DNA of 64,000 nucleotides from NCBI GenBank assembly GCA_965204665.1, contig OZ242002.1, positions 992,001 through 1,056,000 on the forward strand. Reading direction: 5' to 3'. This document shows positions 44,219 through 52,517 of this stretch, one piece after another. The translations under genes and the position numbers were made by a program. The notes under the pieces are model-generated. The model was not told where the DNA came from, searched no databases, and worked only from the letters and a program-made list of their open reading frames with translations. Each line of letters opens with the position of its first letter. The stretch's first letter is position 1. This DNA comes from Nemesobacter sp965204665 (GTDB taxonomy: Bacteria; Desulfobacterota_D; UBA1144; Nemesobacterales; Nemesobacteraceae).

Positions 44219-45358
44219 TCAGTCGTCAGCTACGAATTCATACAGGGTCGATGTGGTACGGATTGTATTCGCCAGGGTTTCATCTGCTGAGCCGTTCACC
44301 TGTATCTCGACAACATTAGTTCCTCCTACGGAAATGATACCGGCTGAGCCGGCCAATCTTCTGGCGGAGTCTCCTTCCGGAAAACCTTTGAACTGGACCT
44401 TATCTTTCTGTGCTGCTGAAAAATCCTTGATAACGTCCACCCACTGTCTGTCCAGGTATTCAATTACGAAAGTATCGCTTCCGGTACCTCCGGTGAGATT
44501 ATCCACGTTCTCCAATCCTCTCAGGATATCGTCTCCGGCTCCTCCGTTAAGAACATCATTCCCCGCTCCTCCTCTCAGATAATTATTTCCGGCGTCTCCG
44601 GTGATATTATCAGCACCTTTACCGCCGAAAACATTTTCAATACCTTCAAACGTGAATACTCCCAAACTCTGACCGCTGCCGTCAAAAGTCCCTGAAGAAA
44701 GATCAAAGGTTATATCATCGGTCAGATCATTATCTGCAAAAGCAGGAAAACTAGGAGGGGTTATAGATATGAATCTCCGGACATCTGCCGGGGTTAAGTT
44801 TTCAGTGTTGCCGAAATATATAGTATCTTGGTATACAGTATTATCTGTCGGCTGACCCCCTCCGATAAATTTGTTGGTACCCGGGTCAGCAAGATAAAAA
44901 TAATCATAACCTTCTCCACCGTCGAGCGTATCATCTCCTTCGTCACCATAGAGTACATCCGTCCCGGCTTCTCCGTAGATCGTATCGTTTCCCTTGCCTC
45001 CCTGAATGTAATCTATGCCGTCTCCTCCATAAACAGTATCATTGCCGCTGCCGCCGTATATTGCATTGGGATGTTTATTTCCGCAGACAACATCATCATT
45101 CTCAGTTCCTACGATATCATGAAGCCCCTCCACTCCATTCACTACATCGCATCTGGGGTCCCCTGGAATTGCCGGGTTTCCTTTATCTCCCTGCGCGCCG
45201 TCCGCTCCCGGATCACCTTTTTCCCCGTCTTTACCATCTTTACCATCTTTACCTGCAGGACCCGGCGGACCTGCCGGCCCCATATCCCCTTCACAGGCTG
45301 TAAGGAAAACCGCTCCGCCGAGCAGAAACAACAACACTAAAAAGTTACGCAACTTCAT
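44219..45358 (-). CDS. Lipoprotein with collagen-like and RTX calcium-binding repeats
   Basis: A 379-residue surface lipoprotein. Signal: MKLRNFLVLLFLLGG, then lipobox LTAC with the lipidated cysteine at 22. Residues about 27-66 are Gly-X-Y repeats (GPAGPPGPAGKDGKDGKDG), a collagen-like stalk. From about 85 on come RTX nonapeptide repeats, for example YGGSGNDTVYGGDGIDYIQG, and a second cluster near 245-290 (NYLRGGAGNDVLNGGAGDDI), which fold on binding calcium. It probably acts as an adhesin or surface-layer-like protein. The ribosome binding site AAGGAGG is clear. Its promoter has a G9 run between -35 and -10, so expression is probably phase-variable. Confidence 0.85.
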   Translation of the reverse strand: MKLRNFLVLLFLLGGAVFLTACEGDMGPAGPPGPAGKDGKDGKDGEKGDPGADGAQGDKGNPAIPGDPRCDVVNGVEGLHDIVGTENDDVVCGNKHPNAIYGGSGNDTVYGGDGIDYIQGGKGNDTIYGEAGTDVLYGDEGDDTLDGGEGYDYFYLADPGTNKFIGGGQPTDNTVYQDTIYFGNTENLTPADVRRFISITPPSFPAFADNDLTDDITFDLSSGTFDGSGQSLGVFTFEGIENVFGGKGADNITGDAGNNYLRGGAGNDVLNGGAGDDILRGLENVDNLTGGTGSDTFVIEYLDRQWVDVIKDFSAAQKDKVQFKGFPEGDSARRLAGSAGIISVGGTNVVEIQVNGSADETLANTIRTTSTLYEFVADD

Positions 45359-45417
45359 AATTCAACCTCCTTGTGCAGAATATCTCCTGCATCATAATTT
45401 TTATCACCATGACTCCG

Positions 45418-45444
45418 ATTCTACCCCCCCCCTACTTATGTCAA
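45418..45444 (-). promoter_or_regulatory. Phase-variable-type promoter: G9 run in the -35/-10 spacer
   Basis: On the minus strand: TTGACA (45444-45439), spacer TAAGTA plus nine G, then TAGAAT (45423-45418). The spacer is 15 bases; 17 would need eleven G. Start codon about 60 bases downstream. This is the same design as the poly-G spacer promoters of meningococcal porA and opc. Confidence 0.8.
45424..45432 (-). repeat. G9 homopolymer in the RTX lipoprotein promoter
   Basis: Nine G on the minus strand; they form the 3' part of the spacer between TTGACA and TAGAAT. Confidence 0.85.
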
Positions 45445-45939
45445 GGGTAAGTGCCTGCATTCAGTAATAAAGGGTTGGCGGTTCAACCGGTCGGGATTCG
45501 CTTCCGGTTCCTTGCGAAGCGCGGTCGCATCCTCTTTTCAGGGTTTGTCGGGTTGTACCGTCCACATCCTGAACGGTTCAATTGGGATCTGTCCCTAGGC
45601 CCGATAGACGGTGCCAGAGCAGACACCGGAATCCCGACGACGTTTCTATCAGCACAGGTGTTGCTTTGTATCATCGGCTTCACTCGGCAGGCAGTCGGCG
45701 ACAGACGATGGAGAGGATATGAGACCCGAGGTCGGGTATTTGTATCCATGGAATAATAAGGAATCTCGGGTTGTCCATGACAAGCGGAAAATTCCGCTCC
45801 CGCTTTTCGGATGTCCATCCGATGAAGGTGTCGCGCGACGCAAGTCTCCATGCGGCGGTGGAGAAGCCGAGCATAGCGCATCTGTGCTCCTGCCGGGGTC
45901 TTATAGCCGAGATAAGAACAGGGTAGAAGACCGGATGGG
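45445..45939. other. Intergenic stretch, no supported gene
   Basis: About 495 bases. Overlapping frames on both strands (45451-45756, 45611-45943 and minus-strand frames) have no ribosome binding site or recognisable protein pattern. Confidence 0.35.
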
Positions 45940-46155
45940 ATGAAATTGCTTGAGGCTCTTATTCGGGCGGGTCCCGACATCCTGCCGGAATCGGACAAGG
46001 ATATACTCAGAGTGCTGATTCCAGGGTTGTCCGACAAAGTGATGGACCGAGAACTGCTAGTTCTGATTGATGAACTCAATCAAACCCGCACGGTCTATCC
46101 CGGGACTGACCTCCGACTTGTATACGAACTCCCGGGCGACATAAAAATGTTGTGA
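45940..46155 (+). CDS. Small unknown protein, possibly a remnant
   Basis: A 71-residue frame, MKLLEALIRAGPDILPESDK, then VLIPGLSDKVMDRELLVLID and TRTVYPGTDLRLVYELPGD. The composition is protein-like, but there is only a weak ribosome binding site. I do not recognise it. It may be the 3' part of a larger gene whose beginning has decayed in the preceding stretch. Confidence 0.4.
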   Translation: MKLLEALIRAGPDILPESDKDILRVLIPGLSDKVMDRELLVLIDELNQTRTVYPGTDLRLVYELPGDIKML

Positions 46156-46253
46156 ATTTCGCTTTGCTGGTATTTTTCTGAAAAACCGATACTCTTAGTC
46201 GTTGTCTTTAATATTGCGCAATGATTCCATAGGATGTTTTTTTGTAGCAAGAG

Positions 46254-46631
46254 ATGAGATACCTGAAAAACTTTCTTTTCATTATCGTATTCAGTTTCGC
46301 GGCACTTTTCTTTTTTCAGAACTTTGAGGTGGCTGCGGAAAAATTTAAAATCGGGCTTGGTTTTGAGCCTTACCGCTATCAGTGGTTGGTATACAACGGG
46401 GGGATAATACTCGCTTCATTCGCTCTGGGAATATTTGTTTCCCTCCTGTTGGGGTTTTTCAGTGGAAATTCCGCAAGGTCTGAACTCAAGCGGAGCAGAA
46501 AGACCATAAAGAAGCTTGAAGAAAAAGTCGGAGAACTTGAAGTGGAACTTCTGCAGAACCAACCGCAGCCGCAGAGAACCGAACAGTCGTCCAAGCCGTC
46601 TGTGCAGACTATGTTCAGTACCCCTAAATGA
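46254..46631 (+). CDS. lapA: LapA-domain (DUF1049) membrane protein
   Basis: A 125-residue inner-membrane protein with the LapA layout: first helix FLFIIVFSFAALFFFQN, a short loop, second helix GGIILASFALGIFVSLLLGF, then a coiled coil (RKTIKKLEEKVGELEVELLQ) and a Gln/Pro-rich tail. In enterobacteria LapA works with LapB in lipopolysaccharide assembly control; no lapB gene is visible here. The stop overlaps the start of lipA (ATGA), so the two are cotranscribed. Confidence 0.75.
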   Translation: MRYLKNFLFIIVFSFAALFFFQNFEVAAEKFKIGLGFEPYRYQWLVYNGGIILASFALGIFVSLLLGFFSGNSARSELKRSRKTIKKLEEKVGELEVELLQNQPQPQRTEQSSKPSVQTMFSTPK

Positions 46632-47593
46632 CCCCCTCCGCTAAAGCTTCTCATCGGGTCGATGTCCGCACGAAACCCGAGTGGATAAGGGCGAAAATCC
46701 CTGGTGGAGAAAACTATTCAAGACTGAGAAGTCTGGTGCGCCGATTCGGCCTTCACACCGTGTGCGAGGAGGCGAGGTGTCCGAACATAGGGGAGTGCTG
46801 GGGAGCGGGGACGCTGACGTTCATGATCCTGGGAGATGTCTGCACGAGAAGTTGCGGTTTCTGCCACGTGAAGACCGGAAAGGGCGGCGAACTGGACTGG
46901 GATGAGCCCGAGAGAGTGGCCGGGGCGGTTTCGGAACTCCGCAGAAACAATGCCCGCATAACCCATGTCGTTATAACTTCGGTGAACAGAGACGACAAGA
47001 ACTATGAAAGCGCATGCATATTCGCGCAAACCGTGACCGAGGTGAAAAAAACATCACCGGGAGTAAAAGTAGAGGTTCTTATTCCGGACTTCAAAGGCGA
47101 TGTCCGCGCGATAGACAAGGTCATATTTTCCCGTCCTGACGTGCTTAACCACAACATAGAGACCGTACCCGGGCTCTATTCGCTGCCGCAGAAAACCCGG
47201 TCGGGAAGAACAAGATCAGTGAGACCGCAGGCGGATTACCGCAGGTCTCTTGAACTTCTTCGGAGGTCCTCGGAACTGGGGAGTCCTGATTCGCTTACTA
47301 AATCGGGCATTATGGTCGGGCTCGGGGAGGATTACGAAGAGATTGTCGAGACCCTTTCCGATCTCCGCAGCGCAGGTTGCGATATAGTGACCATAGGACA
47401 GTATCTCCAGCCCACGGTCGACCATATAACCGTATCCAGGTTCTACCACCCGTTGGAATTCGAGTCCTTGAAAAGTTACGGGGAGAAAATAGTCGGCATC
47501 CCGCATGTGGAATCGGGTCCGCTTGTAAGAAGTTCCTACCATGCGGAGAAACAGGTTCGTGAACTTTCGTGCGGGGCTATGACCGGGACCTGA
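46628..47593 (+). CDS. lipA: Lipoyl synthase
   Basis: Radical-SAM enzyme that inserts two sulfur atoms into protein-bound octanoyl groups. The 321-residue product has both [4Fe-4S] motifs: the auxiliary CEEARCPNIGEC (near 46-57) and the radical-SAM CTRSCGFCHVKTG (near 72-84). TKSGIMVGLGEDYEE and TIGQYLQPTVDH are also family hallmarks, and the closing RSSYHAEKQ includes the conserved R-S-S-Y. Length normal. No lipB gene is adjacent. Confidence 0.95.
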   Translation: MTPSAKASHRVDVRTKPEWIRAKIPGGENYSRLRSLVRRFGLHTVCEEARCPNIGECWGAGTLTFMILGDVCTRSCGFCHVKTGKGGELDWDEPERVAGAVSELRRNNARITHVVITSVNRDDKNYESACIFAQTVTEVKKTSPGVKVEVLIPDFKGDVRAIDKVIFSRPDVLNHNIETVPGLYSLPQKTRSGRTRSVRPQADYRRSLELLRRSSELGSPDSLTKSGIMVGLGEDYEEIVETLSDLRSAGCDIVTIGQYLQPTVDHITVSRFYHPLEFESLKSYGEKIVGIPHVESGPLVRSSYHAEKQVRELSCGAMTGT

Positions 47594-47630
47594 GAAAAGT
47601 TACGGGGAGATTTATGCAGAGTGTTTCTAC

Positions 47631-48749
47631 TCAGCGCAGGAGTTTTCCGAGTTCTTCCGCTACCGCGCTCACCTTGTCCTCGGATATCTCGTAAGCATCC
47701 GAAATCCTCTTTATCTCCTGTGCGGACACTCTGGTTGTCCGCTCTTCGACTACAGGCTCGAGTCCTTCTCTGTTGATAAGGAGTTTCGCCACATCCCATC
47801 TCGAGTAGTGGCCCAGAGAGTCAAAGACGGCCTTCACCGCTTTTATCTGATTCGCGTAGCAGTCCGCGTAAAGCACCGCGTCTTTTTCAAAATGCGGGGA
47901 GAACAGATACCTGCCCGCGGGGTTGACAATCGCGCTGCCTCCCCGCGCCCAGTCGAAGTTCATGTGGTCTCCGTCACGCAGATGATGCCACCTTTCGGGA
48001 AAATCGTCACGATCAAGATATCCGCAGGCGCTCAGCACAAAAGCCCCGGATTCGAACGCGTGGACGCGCACGAGCGACTGCAGGGTGGAGCCGGCGGCGG
48101 GATCTTCCGTTTCTGCGGAAAGAAGTTTTTTCTCTCCCCTTTTCCAGTTCCCGGGCCATACCGCTATGTGGAAGTCCTGCCCGCTGTACACCATTGCCGC
48201 TCTTGCGAGCACCATGTGGTTTTCCCAGCACACAAGTCCTCCTATCCTTCCTATGTCGGTGTCGTAGGTGGTGATGTCGCTTCCGTCTCCCTGTCCCCAG
48301 TAAAGCCTCTCAGTGTAGGTCGGCATCAGTTTTCTGTGCCTGCCGAGCACCTTGCCTTCACGCGATATGAAAAGAAGAGAGTTGTATACGGTGCGGCTTC
48401 CTTTACGGTCGTCGAGTTCGTTGCAGCCTATGACCGCATGACAGTCCGCCGCCCGCGCGGCCTCGGCTAAAATCTCGGTGTCCTCTCCGGGTATTACGAC
48501 GGAGTTGTCCTGAAGCGCGATCATGAAATCCGTCCACTCGTGCGGAGGGGTTTCATAACCGACTGTGTAGTAGGCCGGATAACCCGGTACGAACGCTTCG
48601 GGAAAAGCGATCAGTTCAGCTCCGTTTTCTCCCGCTTCCTTTATTGCGCCGCAGGCTTTTTCTATCGTCGCGGCCTTGTCGAGAAATACAGGAGAGAACT
48701 GTGCGACCGCTACCTTCACCCTTTCCCTGCCCGCCAAAACCTTTTTCAT
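47631..48749 (-). CDS. Nitrilase-family carbon-nitrogen hydrolase (nitrilase branch)
   Basis: A 372-residue cytoplasmic enzyme. The catalytic triad is visible: Glu in LIAFPEAFVPGYP (near 52), Lys in GRHRKLMPTYTER (near 140), and Cys in GGLVCWENHM (near 175). VCWEN and the length of about 350-370 place it in the aliphatic/aryl nitrilase or cyanide hydratase branch rather than among amidases. It probably converts a nitrile to acid and ammonia; the substrate is unknown. Encoded opposite to lipA and followed on its 5' side by an unknown gene. Confidence 0.88.
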   Translation of the reverse strand: MKKVLAGRERVKVAVAQFSPVFLDKAATIEKACGAIKEAGENGAELIAFPEAFVPGYPAYYTVGYETPPHEWTDFMIALQDNSVVIPGEDTEILAEAARAADCHAVIGCNELDDRKGSRTVYNSLLFISREGKVLGRHRKLMPTYTERLYWGQGDGSDITTYDTDIGRIGGLVCWENHMVLARAAMVYSGQDFHIAVWPGNWKRGEKKLLSAETEDPAAGSTLQSLVRVHAFESGAFVLSACGYLDRDDFPERWHHLRDGDHMNFDWARGGSAIVNPAGRYLFSPHFEKDAVLYADCYANQIKAVKAVFDSLGHYSRWDVAKLLINREGLEPVVEERTTRVSAQEIKRISDAYEISEDKVSAVAEELGKLLR

Positions 48750-48779
48750 CGGATCAGCCGTCTGTCTGAGCGGAAGCGG

Positions 48780-49166
48780 TCAGGTTATTATCCTGTTTCC
48801 ACCCCGAGGCACCGAGCCGCCGGATTGTCTCTGCCGGCTCTGTTTCGCGCGCTCGTAGATAAGATTGAACAGGTTCTGCTTGAAGCCGTCGTCGAAGGCG
48901 CATATACCCGGGATTATATATCCCATAAGAGCTATCTGGAGTAGATACTCCACATTGGCCCTGAGAAATGACTCGTCTATCTCGCCCCCGTATCCCCGTT
49001 TCAGGTTTTCGTATATCTGGTTTCCTAATTCGCCCACGATCTCGGCGACGCTTTTTGTCTGTCCGGACGACTGGTGCGTCGAGACGCCCAGATTAAAGGC
49101 CATATTTATGGAGTGCATGAAATTATCTTCTGCGGGCGGCTGCTGATTTGTGGTTTCTTCCGACAT
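48780..49166 (-). CDS. Unknown helical protein, 128 residues
   Basis: Family not recognised. Gln/Asn-rich N-terminus (TTNQQPPAEDN) followed by a mainly helical core: SINMAFNLGVSTHQSSGQ, then SVAEIVGELGNQIYENLKR and VEYLLQIALMGYIIPGICAF. The C-terminal tail is basic (RAKQSRQRQ). The one hydrophobic helix near 93-104 could be a membrane contact. Overall it resembles small cytoplasmic proteins with one domain. Encoded just upstream of the nitrilase on the same strand, and possibly cotranscribed with it (30-base gap). Codon pattern supports a real gene. Confidence 0.6.
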   Translation of the reverse strand: MSEETTNQQPPAEDNFMHSINMAFNLGVSTHQSSGQTKSVAEIVGELGNQIYENLKRGYGGEIDESFLRANVEYLLQIALMGYIIPGICAFDDGFKQNLFNLIYERAKQSRQRQSGGSVPRGGNRIIT

Positions 49167-49266
49167 TTTTCCTCCTGCGTTCTCAAGTCCCGGTGTTAAA
49201 TTTCCCTGTCTTCATTATATTATATATGTACGGTTCGGTTTTCAACAATTTATGCCGGAGGACATC

Positions 49267-49740
49267 ATGAAGGCTGATCACCTTATAAAGAGACTGGGGC
49301 TGAAGAAACTTCCGGGAGAGGGAGGATATTTCAGGGAAACATACAGAAGCGACGAAACATTTTCCGACGGCCGCGACCTGTCGACCGCCATCTACTATCT
49401 GATAACGAGCGAAGCCAACTCCAAGATGCACAGGCTCAGTTCGGACGAGATATTCCATTTCTACTTCGGCGACCCTGTTCAGATGCTTCTTCTCTATGCC
49501 ACCGGAGAATCGAGAGTGGCGTTTATGGGGGACAATCTGACATCGGGTCAGAAGACCCAGTTGCTGGTTCCCAAGGGGACCTGGCAGGGCTGCAAAGTCA
49601 TAGAAGGCGAGTACGGGTACGCCTTTATGGGAACTACGATGAGTCCGGGTTTTGAGGTTGACGATTTCGAACTGGGTTCTCCCGAAAGCCTCGTACTCAG
49701 ATTCCCCCAGCATGAGGGTATGATACGCGAACTTACGTGA
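49267..49740 (+). CDS. Cupin, DUF985 family
   Basis: I choose ATG 49267 because GGAGG lies six bases upstream. The 157-residue protein shows the DUF985 cupin pattern: LPGEGGYFRETYRSDE, then STAIYYLITSEANSKMHRL, DEIFHFYFGDPVQMLL and VPKGTWQGCKV, ending GTTMSPGFEVDDFELG. This is a double-stranded beta-helix resembling sugar-binding or isomerase cupins. Enzyme activity is unknown. The DCC protein gene follows after 19 bases. Confidence 0.88.
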   Translation: MKADHLIKRLGLKKLPGEGGYFRETYRSDETFSDGRDLSTAIYYLITSEANSKMHRLSSDEIFHFYFGDPVQMLLLYATGESRVAFMGDNLTSGQKTQLLVPKGTWQGCKVIEGEYGYAFMGTTMSPGFEVDDFELGSPESLVLRFPQHEGMIRELT

Positions 49741-49759
49741 CGGGAGCGGAAGCGATCTT

Positions 49760-50161
49760 ATGACATTGCCGGAACATGTGGTATTTTTCGACGGGGTCTG
49801 CCGAGGCTGCGCTGAATTTGTCGGCTTCGTGATGAGAGCGGATAAAAGCGGACGGATAATGTTTTCTCCCATTCAGGGGAAGACCGCCGAGAAGTTCTCT
49901 CTTGATCGAAATATGGCGCCTGATGACTGGAAAATCGTTTATGTTGATGAAAACGGGGTTCATCAGGGTGCTGACGCCGTTTTATCGGTACTCGCGAAGC
50001 TGGGAGGTCTTTGGAGAATTCCCGCGTCGGCGATATATCTCCCGGCTTCGGTAAAGGAGTTAATCTATGCGGCGGTATCGAAAAACCGGTACCGGATTTT
50101 CGGCAGAAAAGACACCTGCTCCGTTTCCGCCTTCATGAGCGGCGACAGGTTCCTGCCTTAG
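49760..50161 (+). CDS. DCC-family thiol-disulfide oxidoreductase-like protein (DUF393)
   Basis: A 133-residue protein with the family-defining start VVFFDGVCRGCAEFVGFVMR, containing the Asp-Gly-Val-Cys-x-x-Cys motif, then IMFSPIQGKTAEKF and GADAVLSVLAKLGGLWR in the standard order. The closing part FGRKDTCSV keeps a third Cys. The family has a thioredoxin-like fold of unclear redox function. It sits closely behind the cupin gene, probably in one transcript. Confidence 0.88.
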   Translation: MTLPEHVVFFDGVCRGCAEFVGFVMRADKSGRIMFSPIQGKTAEKFSLDRNMAPDDWKIVYVDENGVHQGADAVLSVLAKLGGLWRIPASAIYLPASVKELIYAAVSKNRYRIFGRKDTCSVSAFMSGDRFLP

Positions 50162-50232
50162 GTTCCGAAATGGACTTTGATAAAATATTCCGCGGATGTA
50201 TATTGAATCCCGGCAGGAGGTTCTTTCTTTAG

Positions 50233-50865
50233 ATGGCGACGCTCGGGGAACTTCTTTCAGGTTCCGAAACGACTGAAAAAATAGAACGCGCCGCTGCGGT
50301 CGCGGCGCGGGAATGGGAAAACGTGAGGATTTCCCTCGGTCTCTGCGGGGATATCGGGGAGTTCCGCGCGGATGATTTCATGCTGGGGACGATTTCCGAG
50401 GATACGATAGCGCGAGCCCCGTTCACGGGCCGAACCAAATCCGTTTCTCTTTACTCGCCCACCTACTACCCTGTGTATCTGGTTGAGAACCTGCTGGGGT
50501 TCGACGAGGAGTTCGCCGATAAGCGCTACAGTTCGGTCAAAGCCCTTTACGTCTATGTGGAGATTGTAAACACGGCCGCTTTGAGGCTCGGTCTTGCGGG
50601 GACGATGGCGATGGGTTTCGCAAGCGGCTACGCGCACGCGAGAACGGGATGGACAGTTGAAAAGGGGCTTCCGGAACAACGCGCCGTGTTTACCGAGATC
50701 TTTTTTTCCAGGAGATCCGGGAACTATGATTGGGATTTTCACTGGGATTCCGTCCGGAGAGCGTTTGCGGACGTATACGATAAATTTTCCCGGTGGCGTG
50801 CCTGCCCTGATCTTTTCCGCGAAGAGACGAGAACCATGGCTGTCGTAAAGCCTTTTATAGTTTAG
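50233..50865 (+). CDS. Unknown protein, 210 residues
   Basis: Family not recognised. AGGAGG lies 12 bases before the ATG. Notable segments: ARAPFTGRTKSVSLYSPTYY, VYLVENLLGFDEEFADKRYS and MAMGFASGYAHARTGWTVEK. A central hydrophobic stretch (TAALRLGLAGTMAMGFASG) might be a buried helix. Several Trp residues near the C-terminus (DWDFHWDSVRRAF). Same direction as the cupin and DCC genes, 71 bases downstream of the latter. Confidence 0.6.
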   Translation: MATLGELLSGSETTEKIERAAAVAAREWENVRISLGLCGDIGEFRADDFMLGTISEDTIARAPFTGRTKSVSLYSPTYYPVYLVENLLGFDEEFADKRYSSVKALYVYVEIVNTAALRLGLAGTMAMGFASGYAHARTGWTVEKGLPEQRAVFTEIFFSRRSGNYDWDFHWDSVRRAFADVYDKFSRWRACPDLFREETRTMAVVKPFIV

Positions 50866-51097
50866 AATCTGCCTTGTTCGCATATCGCGAAATGCCTCGT
50901 TGTTATCTACCGGATAGATCTAGGGTGTGTTCTACACGGCAGGATTACGCCGAGCAGACCCCGTTTTCTTCCCGAGGCATATTATTCCGAGGCTGAATCA
51001 TGGTCTGAACATTCCAAAACCACCACCAATCGACAGTTACAAAACTTCCATCACAACAATCGAATATTCCTGACAGTTTGAGAATCACGGGAGAAAT
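50866..51097. other. Intergenic stretch before the BREX operon
   Basis: About 230 bases without a gene; the boundary of the BREX island probably lies here. No att-like repeat was recognised. Confidence 0.4.
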
Positions 51098-51125
51098 TTG
51101 ACACTTTTCTCCACTTGGCTATGGT
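51098..51125 (+). promoter_or_regulatory. Candidate promoter of the BREX operon
   Basis: TTGACA at 51098-51103, 16 bases, TATGGT at 51120-51125. The predicted start of transcription (about 51132-51134) coincides with the ATG of brxA at 51134, so a leaderless mRNA is possible. If translation instead starts at TTG 51098, this sequence is coding and the promoter lies further upstream. Confidence 0.45.
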
Positions 51126-51133
51126 ATCCTCGT

Positions 51134-51973
51134 ATGGTTGCCGTATCAGATCTATATTTCGAGGCGGACATCGCAGGACTAACTGCCAACCAGGCGCGTC
51201 TTTGGGGCTTCCGGTCCGGCAACCGAGGCACTCACACCAGCCGCACGATCATGCTTGACGAGTTGTCGCGTCTGCTTGACGCGGTTGCGGGAGAGGCCGT
51301 CCGCGAGGACTACGCAAGCGCTGTCTTGGCGCACAACTGTCTCGGTAAGCGTACGGCGTCAGCGCGGAAGCTCTCTCTACAACACTTGTCCGAACTATAT
51401 GCTCTGGATCCCAGAGTGGTTCTGTTTCGAGTGATGAGAGATCTCTGGGACAGGGACGAGAGTAGCCGTCCGTTGCTCGCCCTGCTTTTAGCGCTTGTAC
51501 GGGACCCTTTACTCCGCGTGACGGCATCTGCGGTTTTACGCACACCATGCGGCAACAAAATTGCTCAGCAGTCGATCAAGGACGTGCTCTCAGCTGCCGT
51601 CGGAGACCGACTGAACAAAGTTACGCTTCACACGGTTGTGACTAGGACTTTATACTCTTGGACCCGGTCTGGGCATTTACGGGGTAGAAGTCAAAAGATC
51701 CGACAACGAGTTAAGGCAACTCCCTCCGTTATGATGTTCGCCTTACTGATCGGTTTTGCAGTCGGGAGACGCGGTAGACCGGCGTTTGAGACTCCATGGA
51801 CAGCTGTACTTGATAAGAGCCCTGATGATCTGATTAATGCGGCTATTGAGGCGAAGAAACTTGGGTTGCTTGATCTTAAGCAATCCGGTTTGATGATTAA
51901 TGTGTCATTTCCGGCACTTTTTTCCGACCAAGAACTGGAGCTGATACTTGGGACGCATCGACAGGTTAGTTGA
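51134..51973 (+). CDS. brxA: BREX protein BrxA (DUF1819)
   Basis: First gene of a type I BREX phage-defence operon. The roughly 279-residue product is DUF1819-like: VSDLYFEADIAGLTANQARL at the N-terminus, helical with basic patches (RGRSQKIRQRVKATPS), and a winged-helix-like C-terminal part. BrxA proteins are small DNA-binding BREX subunits. Two starts are possible: TTG 51098 with GGGAG in front, or ATG 51134 directly at a predicted transcription start. It overlaps brxB by 26 bases. Gene order strongly supports the assignment; sequence divergence makes a stand-alone call less certain. Confidence 0.82.
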   Translation: MVAVSDLYFEADIAGLTANQARLWGFRSGNRGTHTSRTIMLDELSRLLDAVAGEAVREDYASAVLAHNCLGKRTASARKLSLQHLSELYALDPRVVLFRVMRDLWDRDESSRPLLALLLALVRDPLLRVTASAVLRTPCGNKIAQQSIKDVLSAAVGDRLNKVTLHTVVTRTLYSWTRSGHLRGRSQKIRQRVKATPSVMMFALLIGFAVGRRGRPAFETPWTAVLDKSPDDLINAAIEAKKLGLLDLKQSGLMINVSFPALFSDQELELILGTHRQVS

Positions 51974-52517
51974 ACACTACAGGAGTTATATCGTGCTACC
52001 TTGGCAGAGGGACCTGCCGGGCGCGCAACGGGTTATATTCGTTGTGTACGACAAAGCTGACGAGCGCCGATTACGAGTACGAAAAAATCTGTTCTTTATA
52101 GCGACGACCGAGGTCGGCCACGGATGGTCAGAGTGCGACCTGACCCATGCCTTTGCACAGTGGATGGCGGCTACAGAATACCGGGACGACTATTTTGAAT
52201 CGCCGCAAGCGCTTGAACTCAAACTTGAGTGTGAATTCGTGGAACATTTAGCAGGGCGGGTGTGTGAAGTGCTTACTTCATCGGATGTTGACGATAATAC
52301 TGTTGTCGGCATTTACGGTATAGCTTCACTTTTCGGATTCGTTCGCGTATCCAAACTCATGAAGAAAATTGAGGATGATATCAGAGGACGTGTTGTGGTA
52401 TTTTTCCCCGGAGAGTACGAAAACAACAACTACAGGTTGCTGGATGTAGGGGATGGGTGGAACTATCGCGCAGTCCCGATAACCTTGCACGAAAATCAAG
52501 GAGTTCGCCGGGTATGA
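51948..52517 (+). CDS. brxB: BREX protein BrxB (DUF1788)
   Basis: A 189-residue member of the DUF1788 family: RIDRLVEHYRSYIVLPWQRD at the N-terminus, then RVIFVVYDKADERRLRVRK, VYGIASLFGFVRVSKLMKKI-like region (here IYGIASLFGF) and VVVFFPGEYENNNYRLLDV. The closing G-E-Y-E-N-N-N-Y-R-L block is a family hallmark. It is an essential small BREX subunit in E. coli; mechanism unknown. TTG start 51948 with GGAG seven bases upstream; ends in an ATGA overlap with brxC. Confidence 0.88.
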   Translation: MGRIDRLVEHYRSYIVLPWQRDLPGAQRVIFVVYDKADERRLRVRKNLFFIATTEVGHGWSECDLTHAFAQWMAATEYRDDYFESPQALELKLECEFVEHLAGRVCEVLTSSDVDDNTVVGIYGIASLFGFVRVSKLMKKIEDDIRGRVVVFFPGEYENNNYRLLDVGDGWNYRAVPITLHENQGVRRV

